This document shows, piece after piece, positions 1 to 12,680 of a stretch of DNA of 64,000 nt. The notes beneath the pieces were generated by a model, which made no database searches, was not told where the DNA came from, and was given only the letters and a program-made list of their open reading frames with translations. The position numbers and the translations under genes are program-made. Within the stretch, counting starts at the first letter, position 1, and every line of letters begins with the position of its first letter. The DNA is from Chalara sp. BL73 (lineage: Eukaryota > Ascomycota > Leotiomycetes > Helotiales): the NCBI GenBank assembly GCA_918026815.1, contig CAKJVC010000088.1, positions 1,550,001-1,614,000 of the forward strand. The letters run 5' to 3'.

Positions 1-277
1 TGAAATATGAATTAAGGTGGCGTCTGACTCACTCGAGATCCCGACTCACTATCACTCATTTTACTCACTCACCACGCACCCCTGCTAGCGCCGGGAAGGC
101 CAAAAGCTCGCTTGCTAATAAATCGACATCTGCACGACAATTTTCGCCGCATTTCATTTTCAACAACAGCAACGCCAAAACTCCTTCCTTTACGAACCCA
201 TAGGCTTCTTAATACACAGCTTCCACCCTCTTTTCTCAGTAAAAAGCCAACAAACAAGTAATAGAATCCAGCACATA

Positions 278-1321
278 ATGGCGGTTCGTGCGCAATTCGA
301 GAACTCTAATGAGTATGCCCCTCTTTGCCCCGCCATCAACCTGCACCAAGGTATCTCCTGTCCTGGGGCAACGGCTAACCACGTCACAGAGTCGGAGTGT
401 TCTCAACTTTAACAAACTCATATGCTCTCGTAGCAGTCGGTGCCAGCGAGAACTTCTACAGGTAGGTCTGCGACGGGCCAACAATGCAGGAGAGGACGGT
501 GAGGCTGATGCGCAAACCAGCGTCTTTGAAGCAGAACTCCAAGATGTCATTCCAATCTGCCATGCCACTATCGCAGGCACCCGGATTATCGGACGGCTCA
601 CGGCAGGGTGAGTGATATACCGCGCGGGTGGAGTAGAGCAGGAACTGATGGGACCAGAAACCGAAAAGGCTTATTAGTACCAACAAGCACGACAGATCAA
701 GAACTACAGCATTTACGGAATAGTTTACCAGACTCAGTAAAGATCCAAGTATGACCCCTTTTCACCTCGCTCTCAGATCATTACTGACTATAGGGGGGGA
801 TAGAGAATAGAAGAGCGCCTCTCCGCCCTCGGCAACGTTATCGTCTCCAACGACCACGTAGCGCTAGTGCACCCAGATTTAGAACGCGAAACCGAAGAAA
901 TAGTGGCTGACGTCCTAGGGGTCGAAGTTTTCCGGCAGACGATCGCCGACAATGTGCTGGTGGGTTCCTACATGGCGCTTTCGAATCAGGGCGGCATCGT
1001 GCATCCAAAAACATCGATCCAGGACCAGGATGAGCTCTCGAGTTTATTGCAAGTCCCGCTTGTGGCGGGGAGCGTGAATCGGGGAAGCTCAGTGGTTGGC
1101 GCGGGGATGGTGGTAAACGATTGGTACGTGACCGCTCAAGCCTCGGGGCCTTGCTAAAGAAAATTCAATTGCTGACAATTTACAGGCTGGCAGTTACCGG
1201 ATTAGATACTACCGCGACAGAACTGAGCGTTGTAGAGAGTGTTTTCAGATTAGGCGAAGGACAGGGACCAGGAGCGATAAACTCGAGTCTCAAAGACACG
1301 ATGGTGGAATCGTTTTACTGA
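278..1321 (+). CDS. TIF6: Eukaryotic translation initiation factor 6 (eIF6/Tif6), six exons
   Basis: Ribosome anti-association factor that binds the 60S subunit; it acts in nucleolar pre-60S maturation and export and keeps 40S from joining early. I rebuilt six exons: 278-312, 390-461, 521-607, 658-748, 804-1123 and 1186-1321, giving 246 residues, the usual length of the family. The start [12 protein letters not shown] is the nearly invariant eIF6 N-terminus. The repeats of the pentein-like fold are readable, for example [46 protein letters not shown] and [19 protein letters not shown]. All introns are GT-AG, 50-77 nt. The last exon ends in MVESFY and lacks the longer acidic tail of some homologues. 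The next gene, the M20 peptidase, lies on the same strand 1.3 kb downstream and is unrelated. The identity is very secure; exon edges are inferred from phase and family sequence. Confidence 0.95.
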
Positions 1322-2645
1322 GCATAGCCCTACGGCTCGAGGAATGAAAGAGGATCCATTTGGCGACTAGGTCTCACATCGTCTCTGGGGCGGCGGACGG
1401 TTTCGCTATGCATTTGCTTGCAACCGCCAAGCTTCTATAGTCCCAAATGATAATTTTCATCCTCGGCTACTGTAGAGTGACAGGACTCTGCTATTGCTAA
1501 TCTCAAAAGAGCGTATGAAGAAAAGAGCGATACTAGAAGTTCTGATTCTTGTCTTTAGTCATCTAATCCTAAGTTCGCACATAGAAGCAGAAGCCTTTGT
1601 TCGTTTCCATTTAGCATACACTAGTTCTTCGGTGTTGAAATCGCGTCGCGTAGCTTCATTTTTCTCTTGGAGAATGAAGAAGCGGCAGCGCTCTCTTATT
1701 ACTTCTACTCTTCTAGGCAAAGATTATATACATCTCGGTCTGTTTCCTTTCCTTAAGACTATGACCAAAGCAAAAGCGCAGCAAAAGCACCGCTAATCTC
1801 AGTTTCAGTTCTCTTGTCATTCTTGTACCTGTTATGGCAAGCACACTACTGTTTTATTTAAGTAATATCCTCCTTTACTCAACATAGAAGAAAGCCAACC
1901 ACATTACAACAAACCTTAGTGCCATCTGGAGCCGCCCATCCCAGGTTTGCAAGCATACGCAATCCCAAGTGGACTGGCACCTGATTCATTTCTCTAGCAA
2001 GCTATGCCGTTCAAACCAATGCTAATAAATCTAGAGATTTCTTATGGGGATTATGCCGGTCTAGGAGAGCTTATTAATAACTCTCTTCTTTGGGTAGGGA
2101 AAATAAGGTATCGCCTTTACCTCATGATCCAAACCTAAATAGTTCTAACGTTGCAAACAACTGGAGCGGCTGCGGCTCTCCCCGTACACTCAACGGTGTG
2201 TTGACCGGTATCAGCTTGGGGGAGGATCAGTACTTGTAGAAAAGGTCGAAAGAAAACACCCCACTGTTTGACAAGATCAAGCGCCGTTATTTGCTGAAGA
2301 TTGCGAAAACTAGCGCCCCTTTACGAACTCGCTTAAACTTATGCAGCTCTCAAAAGTGGGACAAAGAGTGATGGACGGATTTCCTGAGTACAGCGATCAC
2401 GTTATCGCTGGGCAGGATAGCGAAAGCTAGATTCCCTCTTGAGTATTCGTTCCGACGTTGCATAAATGTGAAGCCACAGCATGCACTTCCTGATTTTCAT
2501 CTTCCAGATACGCCGATATAAGTAGCCTCGGATCCCGATGTATTGGCAGAGAGGATAAGTAGAGACATGTTCCTGATCACCGAGTGGCATCCGAAAGTTT
2601 AGTCGCATTTCCGTGTTTGGATACTCATCCTCTTCACCTTAAGCA
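1322..2645. other. Intergenic region, no gene recognised
   Basis: 1.3 kb between eIF6 and the M20 peptidase gene. The longest open frames (about 100 codons plus strand near 1494, 68 codons minus strand near 2402) have no recognisable domain and no splice-linked extension. I see no RNA gene. The 3' part presumably holds the peptidase promoter. Confidence 0.5.
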
Positions 2646-3838
2646 ATGAAGTTTGTCCATCTATTTGAGGCAGCTCTATTGGCGCCTTTAGCCACATCAA
2701 CCTCATATAACAGTCTCACATATCCCACCGTCTCCAACTCCTCCCTTCTGTCTCTCCACCAGGCCCTCGTCGAAACTCCCTCTATATCTGGCTCAGAATA
2801 CAACGTCTCCCTCGTGCTAGTCGACTATCTCCAGAAAGCAGGATTCACCGTCCAAACACAAGCCGTTGCGCCGGAGCGCCAGAATGTCCTCGCTTACATC
2901 GGACAATCGAACAAAACCCGTGTTCTTGTGACCTCACACATCGATACGGTGCCTCCACACTACCCTTACGAGCGTAAGGGCGATGAGATCTGGGGCCGTG
3001 GATCCGTGGACGCGAAAGGGAGCGTCGCCTCGCAAATTATTGCGGTAGAATCTCTATTACAGAGTAGAGAAATTCAGGAGGGCGACGTCGCGCTCCTCTA
3101 TGTCGTAGGTGAAGAGCGGGATGGTTCCGGCATGCTGGCCGCCAATGCGTTGGGTTTGTCGTGGGAGGCCGTGATCTTTGGGGAACCCACCGAACTCAAA
3201 CTGGCCAGCGGTCATAAGGGCGTCCTCGGGCTCACCGCCACTGCCAAAGGCAAGGCAGGCCACTCCGGCTACCCAGAGAGCGGCAAGAATGCCCTCGACA
3301 TTCTCGTGAAAGCACTGAGTGTCATCCCAGGTATCCAGCTACCATGGAGCGAGAGATATGGGAACACTACTATCAATCTTGGGACGCTGCAAGGCGGGGT
3401 AGCGGCGAATGTCATTCCGGAGAATGCGAATGCCACGCTTTCCGTCCGTGTTGCGGTTGACGATGTGCAGGCCTTGACAGATCTTTTGAACTCGACGATC
3501 TTGGCTGCTTCGCCCGAGGTGCAATTATCGTTTCCGTACGCCATCGGACCCGTAGCTATCGATTCGGACATTGAAGGTTGGTACTTTTGTTTCTTGGCTT
3601 GTCATCACGGATTGAGGCTGATGAATCAACAGGGTTTGAGAAGGTGGTACAGAATTATGGGACGGATATTCCGAATTTGAAGGGAGGGCATAAGAGATAT
3701 CTGTATGGGCCGGGGACTATTCTGGTTGCGCACTCAGATCATGAGCATCTCAACGTTTCGGATCTGGAAAATGCTGTTGGCGGATATCAAACGCTGATCA
3801 AAAAGATCTTGGCGAAAGACTTCATTGTAGAGCCATGA
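2646..3838 (+). CDS. Secreted/vacuolar M20 family zinc carboxypeptidase
   Basis: Metallo-exopeptidase of the M20A (ACY1/carboxypeptidase) family, expected to remove C-terminal residues from peptides in the vacuole or outside the cell. Exons 2646-3576 and 3633-3838 give 378 residues, somewhat shorter than typical fungal M20 proteins. The first 18-20 residues form a hydrophobic signal-like segment. Zinc and catalytic motifs appear in order: SHIDTVPP near residue 98, RGSVDAKGS near 119, GEERDGSGM near 156, GEPTE near 178, GKAGHSGYPESGKN in the dimerisation domain, and a late metal-ligand region AHSDHEHL. NxS/T sequons fit secretion. The intron interrupts the codon after DIE and restores the conserved C-terminal part; without it the frame would end early at 3680. 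Substrate specificity cannot be read from the sequence. Confidence 0.88.
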
Positions 3839-5698
3839 AGGTATCATCCAAAATAGGAAATTCGTAATTGCTGATGGAAGATGGTTTGTCCTGTTTCACT
3901 TCAATGTTACAAAGCAATACCAGGCACACTTGCTTCGTCTTCATTTCTTTGCATAGGTATGACGTTTCAAGGAGACCGATGGGAGGTGATGAGGTAATCC
4001 CTAATCAATTCAATATGAGGAAGGGAAGCTCAAAGGTGACTCTTGCAAATATGGTGAGCTTACTTCTACGGAACTCAAATCCCTCCGCCTGCCCCTTCAC
4101 ATTGCGTTGAGCTAACTTTTCGGGGGCCGAGACAGTCTTACGGCGATGTAGCCCCGTTGTTCTTTCTCCTGCATCAAAGGAAATGAAGGAAGGAAAGTAA
4201 TCGCTTCTTTACAGCAAAGGAAAGGGCAATCAAGCCATGTGGATTCAAGCTTTTGCCAACCCGCCCCCCCCTTCCAAATAGCCTCGCTTCAGGTTGGCTG
4301 TAACTCACCCAAAAGCGACTTTTATACAGCTGCTCTGCTAGTAGATTTTGGAAAAAAAGTTATGCTTCTTCGTTTAAAAAAATCCAAGCGAATACGACGG
4401 TGCTAACCCTTTGCGGAAGGGCCGAACAAATTGATACGGTACAGTACAGGAGGCACGATGGTTGTCATCGGATACGGAAAGTATCCGTCCCCGATAAAAA
4501 CTCTCGAATGAGCCCCTAATGCAAGGGTAAGCGGAGTAGGTCACTCGATGCCTTGCTTTTTGGCACACCAAACTCGCGCTCTTTCTCCTTTTCTAGGCAA
4601 CACCGTTTGTCGCTGTCGTGCCTTACATGGGCGAAAATGGATGCCTGGGCCAGGCACCCATCAGTACCCATCAGTACCCCATCAATCAGAGCTTGGAGGC
4701 GTCAGGATGCAGATTCCGGTGGGCCATCTGACACAGCGTTGTTGTTTTTTTGGTGGCTGTATGCGAGGTGGGGATTCCCAGCTCCCATGTTAGTAATTTA
4801 GTAATTTGCGATTGCAACAAACACAAACAGCCCGTCGAAGAGTCATCGGCGAGGGGGGAAAAGTCGGGGCCGTCCCATATGATGATTGTGCTGACAACCT
4901 ACCCCCCGAATATGTTGTGGAGAGGATTCTTTGTCATCAATCCATACAGGTAAGCAGTGTTAGTTGTAGATGAAAGCGTATTTCGTATAACAAATCAAAC
5001 TAACTAAGATTGACCTTCCAGAACAGAAAATTAAAATGTTGCCTTAGGTGGGGTAGATGTGGCTGAAGAGGAGGGGGGGGGGTTTTAATATTTGGGGTCA
5101 AAGTGGTGACGCTCTCGGGCCCGAGACCAGGGGCTCTGCCCTACTCTTGTCAACAGTCCAATTGACATGCGGTACTGTAAGCAAAGAAAATGATCTTGAT
5201 CTCTGGTCGCTTCATAACCAATCAGATTCGAGAAAACGCGAGCATGGTGTCGTATTTTATGGCGACGCCACAGACCGAATGACAGACATTACTTTCCCCC
5301 CCCCGGTCAACTACCCTCGGTCCCGTACATCGCTCGCGGTCCCCAGAACGGGTGGGAAATCTTCCGGCTAACAACAGAACCAAAAACAAAACCAATATGA
5401 TGCCCACTTGTAGAAAGGTAACTTTTCGCTTTCAAGAAAAATAACATTCTCTTTCTTTTCTTTTTTTTTTATAACATTTCTATTAATTCCTTACTTATTT
5501 CACCCCTCTTGCTATTGCTTCGTTGGAACGCTGTATACTTGGTATACCAAACCTCATCTTTGATCTTGATTGACAGGCAAATCCCACTCCAAATAACCTA
5601 CCTGGTAGGCAGATTTACACCGCACGCTCACATCCACCTTCGACTCCGTGTGCGTCCTCTTTCTGCCTTGAGCGTGGTGCAACACTCCGCCGCCTACA
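3839..5698. promoter_or_regulatory. Intergenic region; 3' part is likely the ABC transporter promoter
   Basis: 1.86 kb with no supported gene. It contains a poly-G run at about 5071-5082, a poly-C run near 5286-5295, and a long pyrimidine tract at about 5450-5472, a common feature just upstream of fungal transcription starts. Short open frames around 4548-4953 and 5057-5371 have no recognisable domains. Confidence 0.4.
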
Positions 5699-8600
5699 AT
5701 GGCTGGCGATCCTGAAAAAGCAACTGGCGCAAGTCGCGAATCCAGCCATCGCGAGTCTACAGACGAGCATGACCTAGCAATAAAAGAACAGAATGGAGGA
5801 GAAGTGCCAACACCGTCCGAGGACGAGAAAGAGAATGTCAAGAAACTGGACTCGAAAATTGTCAAGGTAGATATCAAGGACGAAGACGTTTATGCCCACC
5901 TTCCGGCCCACGAAGCTGCGGTATTGAAGCGACAGGTCGAAATACCAGAGGTCAAGGCAGGATGGGGCAATTTGTACCGATACTCGACAACCAATGATAT
6001 CATCATCATGGTTATCAGCGCTATCTGCTCAATCGCAGCCGGCGCCGCGCTGCCCTTGATGACGGTTGTTTTTGGACAGCTTGCAGGCGAATTCAATGGG
6101 TTCTTCCAAGGCACCAAAAGCCAGAGTGAACTGAACGACACTATCGTGGATATGGTCCTCTACTTTGTCTACATCGGAATTGCTGAATTCGTCACCGTCT
6201 ACATCTCAACCGTCGGCTTCATATACGTGGGAGAGCATATCAGTGGCAAGATCCGCGCACACTACTTGGAGGCTTGCATGAGGCAAAACATTGGCTTCTT
6301 CGACAAGCTGGGCTCGGGAGAGGTTACAACAAGAATCACAGCGGATACAAACTTGGTGCAAGATGGTATTTCAGAAAAGGTGGGCCTGACGCTGACCGCG
6401 ACGGCCACGTTTATCACGGCGTTTGTTATTGGATTCATTAAATCCTGGAAATTGACCTTGATCCTTTCTTCTACCGTGTTCGCCATCACTTTTACCATGG
6501 GAGGAGGCTCATCCTTCATTATCAGGTACAGCAAGCAGTCGATTGAGTCTTATGCTCTAGGCGGTTCCGTGGCAGAAGAGGTAATTTCGTCCATCAGAAA
6601 TGCAATTGCTTTTGGTACTCAAGACAAGCTTTCCCGACAATATGATGACCATCTCAAGGTGGCCGAGACTTATGGTTACAAGAACAAATTCGTGCTAGGT
6701 ATCATGATTGGGTGCATGTTCTTAATCCTTTATCTCAATTACGGCCTGGGGTTTTGGATGGGAAGCGTATATCTGGTCAAAGGAGAGGTCAGCTTATCAA
6801 GTATTTTGACTATTCTTATGTCTATCATGATTGGAGCCTTTTCAATTGGAAATGTTGCTCCCAACGCGCAAGCATTCACGACTGCTATTTCTGCAGCTGC
6901 TAAGATCTTCAACACCATCGACCGAGTCTCGCCGTTAGATCCTACAAACGACGAGGGTATCAAACTCGACAATGTGGAGGGAACCATTGAGTTAAGAAAT
7001 ATCAAACACATTTACCCTTCTAGGCCTGAGGTTACAGTCATGCAGGACGTTAGCTTGATCATTCCTGCTGGTAAAAAGACCGCTTTGGTCGGAGCTTCTG
7101 GATCTGGCAAGAGTACGATTGTGGGCCTGGTCGAGAGATTTTATGACCCTGTTGGTGGTCAAGTTTTCCTAGATGGCCACGACCTCAGCACAGTAAATCT
7201 ACGATGGTTGCGTCAGCAGATTTCGCTGGTTAGCCAGGAGCCAACGCTTTTCGGCACAACGATTTTCGAGAATATCGCGCATGGTCTTATAGGCACGAAA
7301 TATCAGGATGAGAAAGATGAAAAACGCAAAGAGTTGATTATCGAAGCCGCCAAAATGGCCAATGCCCATGATTTCATCTCAACACTCCCAGAAGGTTATG
7401 AGACCAATGTTGGCGAACGTGGCTTCCTTTTGTCGGGAGGTCAAAAGCAGCGAATTGCTATCGCTAGAGCAATGGTCAGCGATCCAAAGATTCTGCTACT
7501 CGACGAAGCTACATCCGCTCTCGATACCAAGTCAGAGGGTGTTGTTCAGGCTGCACTTGAGGTTGCTGCTGCTGGACGTACCACTATCACCATTGCCCAT
7601 CGACTTTCGACTATTAAAGAGGCGGACAATATCGTTGTTATGAGTGAAGGTCGTATTGTGGAGCAAGGAACACACGACGAGCTGTTGGCTGCCAAAGGCG
7701 CCTACCATGGCTTGGTTGAGGCTCAAAAGATTGCCGAGACTAGAGAACTGACACCGGAGGAGGAAGCACGCCGAGATGCAGAGGACGAAAAATTGATGAA
7801 AATCGCTACCACCAGATCCAACAAGAGCGAGAAATTCTCAGAAGATCCTGATGACAAGAATATCGCCAGTAAACTGAATCGCACTGCCACATCTAAGTCT
7901 CAATCATCTCTCGCCTTGCAGAATCGTAAGCAGACTGCTGAACAGCATGATTCTCTCTGGACGCTCGTCAAGCTCATTGCCGCATTCAACAAGGAGGAAT
8001 GGCACATCATGCTGTTTGGCCTGTTTTGTTCTATCATCTGTGGCGGAGGAAACCCTGTACAAGCTGTTTTCTTTGCAAAGGAAATTCTGTCCCTCTCAAC
8101 TCCTCTTTCTCGTCCAGACGGCACGCCTATCCCAGGTGCAGCAGGCAAGTTGCGCAGCGATGTCAATTTCTGGTCTCTTATGTACCTGATGCTAGCCTTC
8201 GTGCAATTACTTGCCTTCTGTGGACAGGGTATTGCTTTCGCGTTCTGTTCTGAGCGCCTAATCCACCGAGTTCGTGACCGAGCTTTCAGAACTATGCTCC
8301 GACAAGACATCGAATTCTTCGACAAGGAAGAAAACACTGCTGGGGCCCTTACGTCTTTCCTCAGCACCGAAACAACCCATGTTGCTGGTCTTTCTGGTGT
8401 TACACTTGGCACGATTCTGAGTGTCATCACTACCCTTATTGCAGCTATTATATTATCAACTGCTATTGCATGGAAGCTGTCTTTGGTCTGCATATCAACT
8501 ATCCCTGTACTTCTCGCATGTGGATTTTTCCGTTTCTGGCTCCTGGCACAATTCCAAGCAAGAGCAAAGAAGGCATACGAGAAGAGTGCTAGTTATGCTT

Positions 8601-9799
8601 GCGAGGCCACCAGCGCCATTCGAACCGTGGCTTCATTGACTCGTGAGGAGGATGTTCTTGTCCACTATACTAGCGCCCTCAACTCACAGGCTGTGAGGAG
8701 TTTACATTCCATTTTGAAGTCTTCGCTTCTATACGCTGCATCACAATCTCTTATGTTTGCATGCGTTGCTCTTGGGTTTTGGTAAGTAGCAGTCTCGGTC
8801 TCGTATACAATCACTAACGATACCAGGTATGGAGGAAAACGTATCGCTTCTGGCGAGTACACCATGTTCCAATTCTTCGTCGCATTCTCCGCCGTCATCT
8901 TTGGCGCCCAATCCGCAGGAACTATCTTCTCTTTCGCTCCAGACATGGGCAAAGCCAAACAAGCCGCACAAGAACTCAAGATCCTCTTCGACCGCAAACC
9001 CGCAATCGACACTTGGTCCGAAGAAGGTGCCGACATCACTAACGTCGAAGGAACGGTCGAGTTCCGCGACGTACATTTCCGCTACCCCACTCGTCCTGAG
9101 CAGCCCGTCCTTCGTGGCCTCAACCTCTCTGTCAAGCCCGGCCAATATATCGCCCTGGTTGGAGCCTCCGGCTGTGGGAAATCTACTACAATCGCCTTGC
9201 TTGAGCGGTTCTATGACCCGTTGGTTGGCGGCATCTATGTGGACGGAAAAGAGATTTCTTCGTTGAACCTTAACCAGTATCGTTCATTCATAGCGCTCGT
9301 CTCGCAGGAACCAACACTCTACCAGGGTACGATCCGTGATAACGTCTTGCTTGGCGCCGATAGACCAGATGTACCTGACTCGGAGATCGAGTTCGCGTGC
9401 CAGGAGGCTAACATCTATGATTTCATCATGTCGTTACCGGACGGCTTCTCTACAATAGTTGGCTCTAAGGGGTCTATGTTGAGTGGTGGGCAAAAACAAC
9501 GCATCGCAATTGCGCGAGCTTTACTACGTGATCCTAAGATTCTGCTCTTGGATGAAGCGACCAGCGCGCTGGATTCAGAGAGCGAGCATGTTGTGCAAGC
9601 AGCGCTAGATAAGGCCGCAAAGGGCCGAACGACAATCGCAGTTGCACACAGATTGAGCACGATTCAGAAAGCGGACGTGATTTATGTGTTTGACCAAGGC
9701 GTCATCGTGGAGAGCGGCGATCATAATGAGCTTATGAATCGCGGAGGGAGATACTCGGAGCTCGTCAATTTGCAGAGTTTAGGGGGGAAGAAGCATTGA
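5699..9799 (+). CDS. ABCB-type full-length multidrug transporter (P-glycoprotein/Pmd1-like)
   Basis: ATP-driven efflux pump with the TMD1-NBD1-TMD2-NBD2 layout of ABC-B/MDR proteins, probably in the plasma membrane and exporting hydrophobic compounds. Exons 5699-8781 and 8827-9799 give 1351 residues. A charged N-terminus of about 100 residues comes first. The first membrane domain is about 105-395. NBD1 has Walker A GASGSGKST near 465 and signature LSGGQKQR near 578, followed by Walker B ILLLDEATSALD. A charged linker is followed by the second membrane domain from about 765. NBD2 has Walker A GASGCGKST near 1139 and signature LSGGQKQR near 1246. Both H-loops are present (IAHRLSTI, VAHRLSTI), so both ATP sites look intact. 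The single 45-nt intron lies inside TMD2 between GFW and YGGKR. The substrate is unknown. No biosynthetic genes adjoin it, so a general detoxification role is more likely than a cluster-specific one. Confidence 0.93.
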
Positions 9800-10841
9800 T
9801 CCCCTCTCTGTTATGGTTTTCTTTGATTTGCTTGATTGTAAATTCTAGGGAGGCGTTGCATTGCGACGGCGTTTCGAGATGGTATATCTCTACTTATCAT
9901 TGATACCGATCCGAGGGAACCCGGAACGTCTTAGCCATGGATTTTTAAGGTCCTGATTTGGGCAGAGACAGGGCAGCATTCATACATATATTTCATGATA
10001 AAGTAAAAAGAGAAGGAAAATGGTTGAGTTGTACATATACGTCCCCTAATCTAGGGGAAAAAAAATCCACTACATTTATACCATACCCACCTTCCCGCCT
10101 CTCGCGTGATTCACTCACTCATCATTTCTACCTCCTCTCAGGTACCAATTAATGCAATCTTCTGGTATCATAGGAAATTCTAGCGTGGGTCTATACGGCG
10201 TATCTTGGCGGAGCATCGCTTTACATAACGGGCTTGAAATGGTCAATTAGTCGCGCCCCGCTAGATGGCCCTCGCCGAAGTCTTGTAGCAGATAAAAGCG
10301 GGACCAGGCCAGCCTGCCCCGGATCGACATTTGTTCTTTCTTCCTCTCCTTCTTTCTCTCCTTCGTAAACGAACGAAACAATATAATTTCAAGGGTGATT
10401 TTCACGACGAAAGGGAACGTGGGCAGCTTTTCTTTCACGGCTTCACGGAAACGACGGGCATGGGAAATGGGGGTTGCTTAAAGGCTATGTATGTATGTAT
10501 TTTATCGTCTTGCTGCTCTAATTCATGTATGCTTTCTCTATGCTGAGAGGTAGGTAGCTAGGTAGGGAGGTGGGAACTTCACGAGGTAGATGGGGATCTG
10601 CTGGAGGTTGTCGGGATGGTGAGGATGTGAGGCTTGTTGGGTTTGTCTTGGTTTCGCTTCTGAATGCTGTGTCTTTGTGGGTCTGATGGTACATCGGATT
10701 TACAGTATGATTGGGCGGCGGGTGACGATGCTGACGAGGTCGATGTGTGGTAGCTTGAAGAGTACTGGTGGATAAGGATAGCATTAATGTTGTTGATGGT
10801 TGTGGTTCAGATGCTGTTGGTACGCTGGGCGACGCGTCGCA
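9800..10841. other. Convergent intergenic region
   Basis: 1.0 kb between the 3' ends of the ABC transporter (plus) and the histidine phosphatase (minus). It contains short tetranucleotide-like repeats (TATG around 10487-10500, TAGG around 10551-10568). No coding or RNA gene is supported. Confidence 0.4.
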
Positions 10842-12364
10842 CTATTCTTGCAAAGCCTGCGCTAGATCTTCTGGTGTTGGCTCAGACAGCACTTGTTTTG
10901 TCGTTGACTCTGGTTGTGCAGATTTAGGTAATGCCGGCTCAGGAGTGGCTCCCATGTATGCTGTGGGCCCGGATGAACACGCAGATTGAATTATCTCTCT
11001 TAACTCCTTTTGCTTCTGGTGTGCATCCTGTATGAACCTATTGTAATCTGAGGCGCTTGGGCATGCATGCAGCTGCTGCTTGAATGGCTCATGCGTTGCG
11101 TTCATTAGAATCCCCACATCTTTGCGTGCACGGAATCCAGCTCTCCCGTTTCGGAGCCTGCTTCCCTTTGTTTCTCGCCAGTTCCAGTCTTCCCCTCCCA
11201 GATCATCATCGCATGGAAAAGAAACCTCATAGCTTCGATATCCGACGTACTCACTTGCAGAGCCTTTGAAGCATGTCAGTAGAGGAATCAGCTTTAGAAG
11301 TGAGGCTGACCAACATTTCTCTGTATCACCATGCATTAGATTCATGATCGACATATGGGAAACAACCAAGATTTCAATATCCTTGCCTTCACTTGCTCTA
11401 TGCCCATACTCACTCAGATTTAATCCAGTCGAGCTACCAGACTCTCTCAGATAGTGAAGACTAGCAGCTGTTAAGGCCACATCGAACAAGCGTTTTTTGG
11501 CTGTTAATGCCTGTTGCTCATGGCTGGCTTGGTAGGATGGTACAGGCTTTTCCCAACCAACTGGGACATGCTGCAGCTCAACAGGGCACTCCTCAACATA
11601 CTTGTGTAAATCCTCAAGTGTATACCCAGTGCTTGATTTGCAATTGCCTAGCTCTTTGAGCTCAGGAAAAGCAACCATCTTTAGGCCATCTGCCAGCAGT
11701 TCGGAAAAGGCAATAAAAGCGGTCTGAAGCGTTCTTCTCATGGGAGAAACAACGATATGTGTGATCCTATTCTTCGGCTCGAATGTTTGTCGGAGGCGCT
11801 CTGCTTGCCTGATGCCCAACCATGTAAGAGACGGGTTCAGAATATTAAACCTGCCAGGGCGGAAGTTATGTTCACTCTAAGCGTTAATTAATATGTCATC
11901 CTCACTAGAGTTTCTCGAAGAGTACCTACGTGCGCATGTCTGACAGTATGCATTATGACTCTGGGACCAGAGCGTATTTTCTCCATGGGTATAATAGTGA
12001 TAGGTTGTATTCCTCTGAATATCATCACGCTCTTCAACGTCTTATTGATCTTCACGCTAATAGGTTTCTTCTGTATTGAAACTTTGTTGTCGAATACATC
12101 GCTCCCACCAATCTTATCGCATTGGCCATGCTTGATCTCTCCAACTGTGCTTTCATTATTAACCTCAGGATGCTGCAGTTCACATGTATCCATCGATCTC
12201 CGTGGAAGCGTCACCGCGAAGTTCGGTGTGCTTGGATAGTCGAGACCTGTTTCGCTTTGAGGCTGGTCTTCAGAGTCGACCACAGGGTGAAGTTTCGATG
12301 AGACGTCGCCCGTCGATCCAGCCGTGCTACAACCGATAGTGGTGGAGTCATTAAACGTAGACAT
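10842..12364 (-). CDS. Histidine-phosphatase superfamily (phosphoglycerate mutase-like) protein
   Basis: Branch of the PGM/acid phosphatase superfamily that transfers or removes phosphate through a phospho-histidine. Exon 1 is 12364-11930 and exon 2 is 11876-10842, 479 residues if the first ATG is used. The 53-nt intron falls immediately after the catalytic RHAH; the next exon supplies SEHNFRPGR, completing the active-site loop. Other superfamily residues are visible: the arginine of VVSPMRRTLQTA, the glutamate in PELKEL, and the second histidine in VVSHMSIMNLMHG. The 135 residues before RHAH are Ser/Thr-rich with no recognisable domain, and PGM-like proteins usually begin close to this strand. 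An in-frame Met at 11953 (MHTVRHAH) would give 352 residues and may be the real start. The C-terminal 90 residues are low complexity. The substrate is not known; it need not be 3-phosphoglycerate. Confidence 0.82.
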
Positions 12365-12680
12365 ATTGAGTTGCAGGATTTCCCGAAAGTTACACGGGAA
12401 AGTATAACTGTGATTTGTTTTGAAATTCCAAACTAGTTCCTTTGGTTGAGAAAGTGCAGTAAATAGATTGTATGTAGGTGAGAAATTCCTTCATCTTCTC
12501 CAAGGCATCAATATCGCCGTGAATATTCCCCATTGAGCTAAATGGTTCGAAACAAGGCTCCCACATGATAGTAACGATTCACCTTCGATTTCTGTAATTC
12601 TAACATATCCGAGATGCCGACACTGTTATTGCATACCATGCAGCAAAATCACCTTGAAGGCACATCTTAGGAAGGTTGAA
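12365..12680. other. Short gap between two minus-strand genes
   Basis: 316 nt between the Nudix stop and the first possible start of the histidine phosphatase. It should hold the phosphatase promoter and the Nudix 3' UTR. No clear element was seen. Confidence 0.4.

Noticed and set aside
1494..1796. 100-codon frame after eIF6
   Set aside because: No homology I can recognise and no typical coding pattern; probably chance.
7900..8493. 197-codon minus-strand open frame inside the ABC transporter
   Set aside because: It lies wholly antisense to conserved TMD2 coding sequence and has no domain; it is a shadow of codon use.
12545..12560. GGTTCGAAAC resembling a tRNA B box
   Set aside because: No A box, no cloverleaf and no acceptor stem around it. 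Other GTTCGA-like matches (for example near 54129) lie inside coding exons. No tRNA could be supported.
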